From assembly GCF_032452875.1 (NCBI RefSeq), contig NC_083878.1:59749378-59813377 (forward strand): a stretch of 64,000 nucleotides of DNA. The letters run 5' to 3'. This DNA comes from Bos javanicus (lineage: Eukaryota > Chordata > Mammalia > Artiodactyla > Bovidae). The notes under the pieces were generated by a model. The model did not search any database and was not told the DNA's origin. It worked only from the letters and a program-made list of their open reading frames with translations. The translations under genes and the position numbers were made by a program. Shown one piece after another: positions 15,501 through 27,500 of this stretch (position 1 is the first letter of the stretch; the number at the start of each line of letters is the position of its first letter).

Positions 15501-18500
15501 CAAATAAACATTCTACAATTTTATATTGATATTTCTCCTCTTTTCTTTTTCTGAAAATCTTGGTTTCTAATGATGTTAACAATTATCTATTTACTTTATT
15601 CGATAACATAGTTTCAGAACAATAATTCTAGTTATATTAATACTAACAATATAATTAGCAAAACACTTTTAAGATAATTTTACAATTTTTCTTTGTCTTT
15701 CAGGTACATACCACTAAAAATTACAGTTAAATCAATGTGTTCTAAAGTCACTTTAATTAATTCTTCTCCAATGTTTATGTCACCAACTCAATATACAGTT
15801 AGTTTCATTTATTTCAGTCTGCTTTTGATTTTTAGGGACTGCATTTTATTAAGTTTGTAATCATATAAAACATTCACATGATTCCAAAAATAAATCTAAA
15901 AAACAAAACAATGTACTACATTCAAAGAAGTCAAACTTCCATTCCTGTCCCCTCCAGTCTGTTTTCTCCTCCCCACAACCACTGGAAACTTGTTTTTAAA
16001 GTGTATTTTTAAAAACTTAGTCTTCAATTAAAAAAAAAACAACAAAAAAAAACCTCAATTCTTGTCATTTGCAGTACTTATGTTCTATACGGAGATGCAA
16101 ACACTGAATTAGTGAACACCAAATCACTGCTTATAGGGAAAACACACAGTTTGTTCCTGTGAACCTCAGGGTCATAACATTTTCATTGATAAATCAATAT
16201 GTTACCTTGTGTCATATGTGTGCTTCTGTTTCAAGACACCTGATTTAATGTTGACCATTAGCACATTCTTGAACTTTGGAACAAACTAGATAGCACTTGG
16301 CACTATGTTTGGGACCATTTTTAAACAGCCAATGACCAAATAAAGAGCATAAATGTGAAAAATGTGGCACATACTGCAAAAAAGTTTGTTTACAATATGA
16401 GAACTGAAACAAGAAGGCATAGTGTCACGACATCTGACCTCAGCTGGGGAAGTGTGTTGTCACATCAACTCCAAATTTTTGGTACATTCTGTAATCCACA
16501 AATGAATATAAAAGCTTCACAAGTATTGATTTGAGGATTACAAATAAATTTTAGTTAAGTAGGCAAATTTGCAAATTGGAGATCCATGTATAATGAGGCT
16601 TGGTTGTGCATGCACACACGCACAAACAAATGCACACGCGCACACAGAAACGAACGTGCACGCACGCGCGTGCGCACGCACACACACACACTTTCACTCA
16701 TTTTGTCTCTCTCAGCCTCCCCTGTCTTAAAAAGTATCATACTGTAGGGGATTTTTTGGCAGTCCAATGGTTAGGACTCGGGGATCCTGCAAGCCAAACC
16801 ATGCGGCCCCAAAAAAAAAAGAAAATAGTATTCTATAGATACTTTTGTCCACCTTCATTTTTTTCACCTTAGTAATATCTATCCTGAAGATCTCTTCATG
16901 GTAATATACAGATTCCATATTCTTCTTTTTTCTGCAATGGAGTACTCTTATAGAGGGAATGCTGTTTCTTCAACTAGTCCCATCTTTGTGGACATTTTCA
17001 GTCTTTTGCTGTTTATAAACATTGCTTCAATAAATATACATCTTTCTGTATTTTGGGAACAGAATCCCAGAAGTGGGGTTGCTAGGTTAAAAGATGAATG
17101 CACATATAATTTTGCTAGATATTTTACTGTATATTTCTTCAATGTATATTTCTAACATGACTCAGAGGCAAAGTAAAAGTTTGGTACAAAGGACTGAAAT
17201 ACTTATGCTACAAGAGTTGATGAATCATGTTATTATTTAAAAAGAATTAAGTAACAAAGCCACTGAATTAAGAATGATAAAACAATTATGTAAAAAGAAT
17301 AAAACCAAACATGCTTTAAGCATTTTGAATGTTGAAACATTTCACCTTTCTGAGCGAGACTGTTCAACCAAAAGAGCAACTAAAGCTATCATTTTTTCAA
17401 GGGCAGCTGGCCTGTATTTCTCTTCTGCCAGAGACAGTATATCTTCCTCCTCCTCCTCCTCTTCTCCTTCTTCCTCTGACAACACTTCAACTTGAGGCTA
17501 GAACATAAACACAATTCATTTTTAATATATTCGTTTTTTAACATTAGGTTGACAGCAAATAGCTTGATTATTTTATACAACAATGCAGGGTAGACAGTGG
17601 CAGGAACATGCATCATGAAAAATAACATTCAAAGGCCTAACTCTAACTTTAAAAATCTAAATGACACTCAGGACAATTTTAGATTTAACAGGCAGAGCTG
17701 TAAAGAACAATAATTCCCAATACTGTGAGTATTTACCTTACCTAAAGAGATAAATTCTTTAATAATAACTTTTTCTTATAGGTAAGTTCTTTGAAAGATA
17801 AATCAGGATCAAAGTTCATATGAATTGGAAAAAAAAAGTATTTAATAAAAATGTCAGTCACACAAATAAAGGAATCTATATTTGCAATTTTCAGAAAATC
17901 CAAACAGTAGGTATGTCAAAGAGATATTCATCAGAAGTTTGAAATGCAATACTGAACAAGTAACCACCTAGGCTGGAATTAGATAATAACAGTATATATC
18001 TGGAGAACTATGACCACATAGTGGCTAATAGTTTTGTTCAAGAGTCTAATCAAGGATCAAATGCTAACTCACTGTTATCTAAAATAAGTTAACTTCTTTA
18101 TGCCTCAAGTTGCCCATCTATAAAATGGAGATAACAATAGTACTTACCTCTTAGGGTTGCAACAAGAATTTAATAAGATAGAACATACAGAGCATTCAGT
18201 CCAATATGGTCATTACAAACAATATACAATTGATAAAATACTTTCAATATTATAAACAGACTAGCTACCTGAATTTTTGGAAGACATACAAATTTAATAC
18301 AGCAAAGGGCTTTAAAAATACGGTCAGAAAAAACGTTCACCAAAACACAATATGCTGACAGGAAACTAAAGCAGGTGGTGGTCATTTTGCTACATTTATT
18401 GGTTTTGATCCTGGGCCATACCAGTGAAATGTATTACTTGATTGTTTCTTCTCTCACTAGATCCATTAAAAATATCAACCAAACAGACTCCTAAAATCAT

Positions 18501-21500
18501 TTAATATCAGGGCTGCTGCTGCTGCTCCTGCTAAGTCACTTCAGTCGTGTCCGACTCTGTGTGACCCCATAAATGGCAGCCCACTAGGCTCCTCTCTCCC
18601 AGGGATTTTCCAGGCAAGAATGAATACTGGAGTGGGTTGCCATTTCCTTCTCCAATGCATGAAAGTGAACAGTGAAAGTGAAGTCGCTCAGTCGTGTCCG
18701 ACTCTTAGTGACCCCACAGACTGCAGCCTACCAGGCTTCTCCATCCATGGGATTTTCCAGGCAAGAATACTGGAGTGGGCTGCTATTGCCTTCTCCTAAT
18801 ATCAGGGCTAGACAGGACTTAAAAGGAAATCTATTATCTTTCCATGGTGCAACTTGAAACCATGGCCTCTAAATATCCCTGATATGAGGCAGAACTGTAC
18901 TTACATTTTCAGGCCCTTTGGTTCCCATGTAAAAATGTACCATTGTAGATATGGCTTGCAATGAAAGCAAAAACTGGCTCTAAAAACAAAAATATTGATT
19001 TAAAAATATAAACACAATTATGTTTTAAATACCAAAAATAAGTATATAATACCAAAAATAAACAAGATACAGTCTCACCTCTTCTTCACCCATTTTGGCA
19101 AATTCATAAAGGAAAGCAAAATATTCTGTAAGATGTTTACTGTGAGGCTTTACACCGTGTTCCATAATTAATAACAGAGTTCTCACAAATCGAGTGACAC
19201 ACGAACGACCACCTATATCTTCTACTGAAGCATCCATATCATCAGACCTGAAAACATAATTTTATGTATCTTAGAGAAACTATGAAGTCTGGGGATAGAT
19301 ACTCTGGGGGGAGAAATATTAAAATCTGAATTTATCATCTTTATAATTATGAATACCACCAATGATAGCAATACAAACAGTTGGATTCTAGTTCTCTCTC
19401 ACTGAAATCAAAACAAAAAGACAAGTCAAAGTTCCCTGTAGAGGATTTCGAAAATGCAATTAAACAAAAATAAAACAAAAATTTTCCTCCTTGATTTATA
19501 TTATTATAGACTTTTTAAAACAGGAGAACCTAAATATTTCAGTGTGGATATTTAAAAATACTTTGTAAGCAGGTAATCAAAAAGCTTAAAATGTTCAGTT
19601 CAAAAGGTATACTTCTTACCCATCTTCCATCCCTGGTTGTAGATAGAGATGAGCGTGCACAGGTCTAAGTCTCTGAATTACATGGATACACAAACGCTGA
19701 AACATCTAAAAGTGAAAAGATATGACAACGTAAGAGACAAGTCATGTCAGGTAACAAAGATACTGAAAAATGAACATGATCAAAAATTCTGTTGCTCATT
19801 TATATTTTTCTCACAGATTATCTTTTGACATTCTAAAGCTTTCCTGGAGTCTCCACTACAGACTGAGGACAAAAGGTAGAGTTAGCTTGAAAAGCAATAT
19901 TCAGTTTTATAAGGGAAAAAGCAACAATAAACTATAGGTATTGGTAGTAGAGATTGCTAACTACAAAGCTTCATGAAACCTTCTTCACTAGTGGAGATAC
20001 AGAAGAAACCTGGCATCCATTTCTTTCATAAAAGTGGAGTGGGGAAGGGTATCTGCTTATCAGAACCTCAATGACCAAGAGAAAACAATTTAAGTTTATC
20101 AAAAAAAATATGAATTACAAATGTCTCAGGTGAGACTTCCTTGGTGGTCCAGTAGTAAGAATAAACCTTCCAATGCAGGGGACACAGGTTCGATCCCTTG
20201 TTGGGGAACTAAGACTCCATATGCTGCCGGGATACTGAGCCGGCACGCCACAACTAGAGAAGCCCCGTGTGCCGCAACAAACAGCCAGTGCAGCTAAAAA
20301 AAAGTCTAAGAATTCGCTAAATAAGATATACAAATAGCCAATAAGCATATGAAAAGATGTTCAATATCATTATTTCCAAAGGAAATACAAACCAAACCAT
20401 GATATACTACTTCACACCCATTAGGATGGCTAAAATCAAGATGATAACAAATGCTGAAGAAGATGTAGCAAAACTGGAACCTTCATAGATTGCTGCTGGG
20501 AATGTAAACAGGTGCAGACATCATGATAAAAAATCTGACAATTTCTAAAAATGTCAAACATAGTGACCATACAACCCAGCAATTCACTTCTATGTATATA
20601 TCCAAAAAAACTGAAAACATATGTCCACACAAATATCTATACACGAATGTTCACAGCAGTGTTATTCAAACTAGCAAAGAAGTGGAAACATCACAAATGT
20701 TCATCAACTGCTGAACAGAGAAACAAAATCTCATATATGGAATATTATTATGCAGTAAGAAGAAATAAATTACGGATATAAGCCACAACATGCCAGTCAC
20801 AAAAAAACACATACTGTGTGATTTTCTTCAAGTGAAATGGTGAAAATAGGCAAATCCATAGAGATAGAAAGTAGATGAATGGTGGCCAGGGGCTGAAGAG
20901 AAGGAACAGGATAAAATGGAAGTGACTGCTCATATGTATGGGATTTCTTTTCAGGGTATTATAAAATTACAGACAGATAATAGTTGCATGTTTGGGAACA
21001 GGACTAAAAACCACTAAATTTTACACATCAAAAAGTTTTATAAGAATTATATATCAAGAATAACTTAAAGTAGCATCTTTCAGATTAAATTTTTGGTTTT
21101 GTATCATAAGTGGATATATGTGTTTTTTCTTTCTTGTTAATTTTTCCATTGGTTTAAGAAAAATAAATTGATTCATGTGATAGTTCAGAATCTGTCACAG
21201 AAATAAGTTATATACTATTCATTTAACTTCAAGGCTATTACCGTACCCTACCATGGTTAGAGCATCTAAGGAACTGAAAAAGTATCAGTACAATTCACAT
21301 ATCACACATCGATCCTGTGATCTCCAGAGTACAATACGCATAACTGAGAAAACAGGCAGTTATAGCTATCTTCCCATAACCAGGAAATGTGAAGTATTTT
21401 AATCACTTGAATGGAATGATAGCTGATTTGCCAAGAGGCTGGTGAAAATAAAAGCAAAGTGACTTTTGTGGTAAGAGGTCAATCTTTTCAATGCTTTCAT

Positions 21501-24500
21501 TGAATTAAATGAATTAAATGGGTTAAAGTATATTCATGGGCAAATTCAGAGTAATCAACTTGAAAACTACTACTTTTTCAAAGAAAATTTTTCTTACCTG
21601 TCTCACAATTTGATTAGGGCACTTAATTAGTATCTGCATTGGCCACCAATCATCATCAGCCATGCGGTCCAAAAACCACTGTAAGAAAATCATGTGATTT
21701 TTAATATTCAACCAATAATTGGGGATAAACATTACACAAGGATTTTAATTTTAACTGAAATTTGAATTATTTTAAGTTCTCACCAAAACAGATTCTTCGA
21801 TAGAAAGTCTAAAATCTAAAATGCCTAAAGTCATAATCAAAGTCTTCTCAATACAGAATTCCATGGATGCCATTTATATTAGTGTACAACCCACATGATA
21901 ACAACTGGCAGTGCTTAACAAAGTGAAATGTTATTTTTCTCTTAGACTTCTTAAATGTCACACTGTAGAATCTTTTGCTCCTATTAAATAAGATAGGATC
22001 TGAGTATGATTCACTTTTCCTGTTTAAAACCAATTTATGTCTCTTGATAACAAAAAACATTTTACACTTACTTAGCTTAGACAATTTCCCATTAATTTCA
22101 AGATATCTCTTAATCACATATTTAACTCCTTTACTGAACTGTACTGCTCATTAATGCATACATATAATTGCTGACAACTGTAGAGAATTTTAACTCCTTG
22201 AGTTCCAGAAGAAAATCCTTAGTGAAAAAACTAAAGTGACAACTTTATTTAAAAACAACAAAAACAAAACAAATTTATGACCTAATATAGCTTCTCCATC
22301 TACCAGTTTCTTAAAAATCATGAAGAAGAAGGGGAATAGAGGAGTATGTCAAAGAACACACAAAAGATGCTGTCGGTCAAAACCAGCATGTGGAAAATCC
22401 TGCAGAACAAATGACAAAGTGGTACGGAGGGGGGAGAAAAGGTAACTACAGCTGCTCTTTGGTATGGAGTCCCAGCATATACAAAAATCTGCAAATACTC
22501 AAGTCCCATAGCTGACCCTCTGTATCTGAGATTCCTCTGCATTCTCAGACTTAACCAACCACAGACTGTACAGTACTGTACATATCTACTGAAAAAAATC
22601 TACGTATGAGAGGACAAACAGTTCAAACCCCTGTTGTCCACAGGTCAACTATATTAATAGGTGAAAAAAGATTTATAAGACAAAAGCAAAATGTGGAAAG
22701 GATCTTGTTTGAATCCTAATTCAAACAAACCAACTGAAAAAAACTCAAACTCTCTCTAAAAACCTATATGAAAAAAATCTTCAACTAATCTCATTGTACA
22801 CTATGCTGCTGTCTCCCATTTCTGGACATTTATAAGACTTGCATTCCTAGTAAGATACATACCACTTTGCAAGACCATAAAAATGATAAACAATAGTAAG
22901 ATGACAATATGGCTAAGTGATTATTACCAGTGTGCATATTATCCTAAGGGATATGTTACTCTTATAAGGCAATTCTGGAAAAGATAAAATAGGACATAAA
23001 TTGATCTACTGGGATAGATTTTCCTATTTTCCTCAGGGGGTAAGGGATCTACTATTTTCCTCAGGGGGTAAGGGAGATATGTATTTTTTAGTATTTTCTA
23101 GTAACATGCAAAAGTAGTTAAGAAATATCTGGTACAGTCTTAAATCTTCTATACTTTTTCCTTCTGATACATGACAGGGAGAACACAAGAACTTTTAAAT
23201 AACTTAAAAATCAATTATTTATTCAGTGTAATGAAGCTGATACACAATTATAAATTTCTCTTGGCTATCAAGTAATTTTAGGAATAACTGACACTGGGCT
23301 CTCTATGATTTATAATAGATAAAATAATTTTGCTGTAGCATCTTAAGAATAAAAGAAAACAAGAAACTGAATCTTAAGCTATGCATTGTTTTGTTGAATT
23401 ATTCACCTCACCTCACAAGCTGCTTGACTATTATTAAATTGCTTGGTCAACAGTTCAATCCACTGAAGCATTGTGGGCTAAAAAAGAAAAAGAAGTCACT
23501 GGAGGTTTTAAGAGCTATCTGATAAATGACATAAATAGCACAAAAGTTTAAAAAATAAAATATGCACCTTTTCTTTTGAATGAATAAAGGTCTCTAGGAC
23601 AAACGAAGTGCTTAACTGCAAGAAAAGACAAAGTTAAGCAAAAAAGATTTAATTATTTTAAAGTCATCAATTTTGAAGAAATTTTCTAAGGTTATACATA
23701 TATTACCTTTGCTGTCATTAAAGACACAGCTTTAGGATCTGGTAATGTACTGGGAATACAACTACACAACTGCCACATAAACCTAGAATTTGAAAATAAT
23801 AGGTTAAAATTCTCACGAAGTAAGATTTTTTAAAAATGTGTAACAAAAGATCTCTTATTAAAATCTACCAAACTTACCCAAAATATGTATGTTCAAAAAT
23901 GTTTTTGTCTTGAAGAAACTGCATGTTATCATGCCAAATCCACTGAAGAAAAAAATGTTAACATGAGGTATCAGAAAGCATGTTTCATGACATTTTACCA
24001 ATATTTTTATTAGACAGACTAAGACTTGCTCTAGAACCAAAACAAAACAAATACATGCATTTAAAATTTATGTTGACTTTTTCTAGGTAAATGGAATATG
24101 GAAGTAGTCACTAAACCTGATCCAATTTTTCATTACTTATCTGGCTAACTCAAGCCCCACACTGTTTTTATTCTAAATTTATGAAAAATTTTAAAGTATG
24201 AACTCTGAAATTCCACCTGTCTGAAGAGAAAACATATAATAAACAAAACACAGGAAAATGATGGTAGGCTGGTATTTTTATAAAGGTTTATGTTTAAAAA
24301 TTGGAAAACAGTTATTCAGGTTCACCGATCTAATGAGAGGTAATTTCTTTGTTTATAATAATCATGAAAAATTATTTCTGACATGTGTCCTATAGAATTG
24401 CTTTGCTGACTTTATTTTTTGTGTCCTTTCCCTCTCTGAATACCCTAAATATGTTCTAAGTCATTGACAGTCGGTTCCATAAAATTATTTTTATCTGGAA

Positions 24501-27500
24501 TAAATTTATGTTTTGATTATTATTAAGTTTTACTTATTTTTGGCTGTGCTGGGGTCTTCATCGCTGCATATGGGCTTTCTCTAATTGCAGACAGTGGGAC
24601 TATTCTTCCTTGGGATACACAGGCTTCTCATTGTGGTAGATTCTCTTGTTGTAGAGCACAGGCTCTAGGGCAAGGGCTCAGTAGTTATGGTGCCCGATTT
24701 AACTGCTCTGTGGCATGTGGGATCTTCCTGGACCAGATCAAATCCGTGTCCCTTGCACTGGCAGGCGGGTTCTTAACCACTCTACCACCACAGGGAGGTC
24801 CCCTATGTTCTAATTATAGGTATTACTCTCTTCATCCCTCTGAAGATTTGAAACCACCTCTACCTGCCTTCCCTATCCATGACTCTAGTCCAGAATCAGG
24901 TCTTAAAATCACTAATTAGGGCTCCTGCTCCATATTATCAATATTTGAAAAAATCACAGACCTGATTTGGCCTGCTTCAGAGTTCTTGTTCCTCTAGGAT
25001 TTCCAACCACAGCAGCTTTCTTATAGCCCCGGGGAGAGACTGACAGCATTTACCTATCCCAATTCAGTGCCTTTTCACAGCAATAGAGCCCCATTCCAAG
25101 CTTCCTGCTTTTAGCCACAAGCTCAGCTCCTGTGTCATAATTTTTGTCACCCTTTACTCCACCAGAACTTAACTCTCAACCACTACTGCTTTGGTCTTAG
25201 AGCCTGGTAGACCCTGGAGAAGGCAATGGCACCCCACTCCAGTACTCTTGCCTGGAAAATCCCATGGATGGAGGAGCCTAGTAGGCTGCAGTCCGTGGGG
25301 TCACTAAGAGTTGGACACGACTGAGCGACTTCACTTTCACTTTTCACTTTCATGTATTGGAGAAGGAAATGGCAACCCACTCCAGTGTTCTTGCCTGGAG
25401 AATCCCAGGGACGGGGGAGCCTGGTGGGCTGCCGTCTATGGGGTTGCATAGAGTCGGACACGACTGAAGTGACTTAGCAGCAGCAGACCCTGGTTTCTAC
25501 CAGGCTCAATGTTTTTCATTCTATTCCATTTTTGCCTGGAAAATTCCATGGCCAGAGGAGCCTGGCAGGCTATAGTCCATTGCGTCGCAGAGTCGGACAC
25601 AACTGAGCAACTGGGCACAACAATTTCTGTCCTACAGAAATATTCATTTTGTTTTCTGATGGCCCTTTTTACATTGTATCCATACAATATACGTGGAGCC
25701 AACTGAGTATGTCTAAGAATTAGATTACTGCACTACACTGATGAAAACATTCCTAGGTATTTTATATGTATCTGTCCAACTTCACCTTGGGCCACTCCTT
25801 CACCACAGCCACAGCCACAAAGATTATCATTCAGCTTCTAAAACATGCCAATAGGCTCTATCCTTCTTCAAGAGATTTATACATAATGTTCTGTTTGCCT
25901 GGAGAACTTACCACATGATTAATTTCTTACTAACTTTCAAGTCTCAGTTTCAGGTTAACTTAAAACATATCCAGATTACCTGCCCCCTCCAGCAATCCTG
26001 ATCAACTCCCTACCATTTCTGAGTACTCTGCTTGTTCTATTCATAACCGTCACTACAATTTATCATGTTTGTTTACTTAATATATTTTATGGTTTTAAAA
26101 TTTTCTATTTTCCCTTTGAGAAAGTCTGCTCCCATCTATATTTCAACTGAAGAAATCTAAAGGACCAGATTCTAGTTTATGTCTAAAATCTATGTTTATG
26201 TTAAATAATACAATAAAAATATTATATTTTATTTAATTTTTAGTAAAATATATATGCAGCCAAACATTTTAAATTAATAAGCTACAACAATGATAGGAGA
26301 AAATGTTTGGTTTAGGTCTGCAATCAGAAATAACGCTGAGGCATCCCTGGTGGTTCAGTGGTAAAGAATTCACCTGCCAATGCAGGAGACAGGGGTTCAA
26401 TCCTGGATGTAGGAAGATCCAACATGTTGCAGAGCAACTAAGCTCATGTGCCACAACCACTGAGCCTGTGCTCTAGACCCTGGGAGCCACAATTACTGAG
26501 CCCATATGCCACAACTACTGAAAGCCTGACTGCCCTAGAGCCTGTGCTCCAAAACAGAAGCCATCACAATGAGAAGCCTAGAGAGTAGCCTCCACTCTCT
26601 GAAACTAGAGAAAAGCCCATGTAGCAACAAACACCAAACACAGCTGAAAATATATAAATAAATTTTTTTTTTTTTAAGAGTAATGTGGTTCAGCTTGTTT
26701 TTATATTATAGTAAAAGTCTGGGATTCTCTTTTGTCACAATGTAGATCAGTGGTCCTCAAAGAATGGTTTAGGGAGGAGAGAAGTAGGGGTGGGGGTGGC
26801 ACGTAGGTACAGTGACCTTCATTGGGTGTCTGTAAAATTCAAACATTTTATACAAGCAGCTCATGCAGCTCAATACCAGAAAAATAAACGACCCAATCAA
26901 AAAATGAGCCAAAGAACTAAACAGACATTTCTCCAAAGAAGACATACAGATGGCTAACAAACACATGAAAAGATGCTCAACATCACTCATTATCAGAGAA
27001 ATGCAAATCAAAACCACAATGAGGTACCATCTCATGCAGGTCAGAATGGCTGCTATCCAAAAGTCTACAAACAATAAGTGCTGGAGAGTGTGTGGAGAAA
27101 AGGGAACTCTCTTACACTGTAGGTGGGAATGCAAACTAATATAGCCACTATGGAGAGCAGTGTGGAGATTCCTTAAAAAATTGGAAATAGAACCACCATA
27201 CAACCCAGCAATCCTACTGCTGGGCATACACACTGAGGAAACCAGAATTGAAAGAGACACGTGTACCCCAATATTCACTGCAGCACTGTTTACAATAGCC
27301 AGGACATGGAAGAACCTACATGTCCACTGCCAGATGAATGGATATTACTCAGCTATAAAAAAGAACGCATTTGAATCAGTTCTAAAGAGGTGGATGAAAC
27401 TGGAGCCTATTATACACAGTGAAGTCAGAAAGAGAAACACCAATACAGTATGTTAACGCATATAAATGGAATTTAGAAAGACGGTACGATGACACTATAT

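Larger units (their letters stand above)
13775..17345 (-). other. USP34 intron 29-30 (3.6 kb)
   Basis: Mostly ancient L1M-type sequence, interrupted by a CA/CG alternating tract (16605-16691) and a CHR SINE (16746-16818). Confidence 0.7.
17498..18904 (-). other. USP34 intron 28-29
   Basis: Contains a MIR relic (18045-18215) and an antisense BOV-A2 (18515-18796); the rest is unrecognised. Confidence 0.75.
19706..21597 (-). other. USP34 intron 25-26
   Basis: Holds a CHR SINE (20133-20303) directly followed by an old L1 3' segment (20326-21050). Confidence 0.75.
21679..23411 (-). other. USP34 intron 24-25
   Basis: Contains a Tigger-family MITE (22449-22651) and a 28-bp tandem duplication (23024-23075); otherwise unrecognised. 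Confidence 0.75.

Noticed and set aside
16555..16872. Overlapping open frames rich in His-Thr or Val-Cys-Val-Arg
   Set aside because: Translation of the CA/CG dinucleotide tract in different frames.
20133..20303. tRNA-like B-box (GGTTCGATCCC) as a possible tRNA gene
   Set aside because: It belongs to a CHR SINE head; no cloverleaf or acceptor stem. The same applies to the other SINE heads.
26769..27278. 169-codon open frame on the minus strand
   Set aside because: It is antisense to the L1 inserted there; its wording is the usual reverse-frame product of L1 ORF2.
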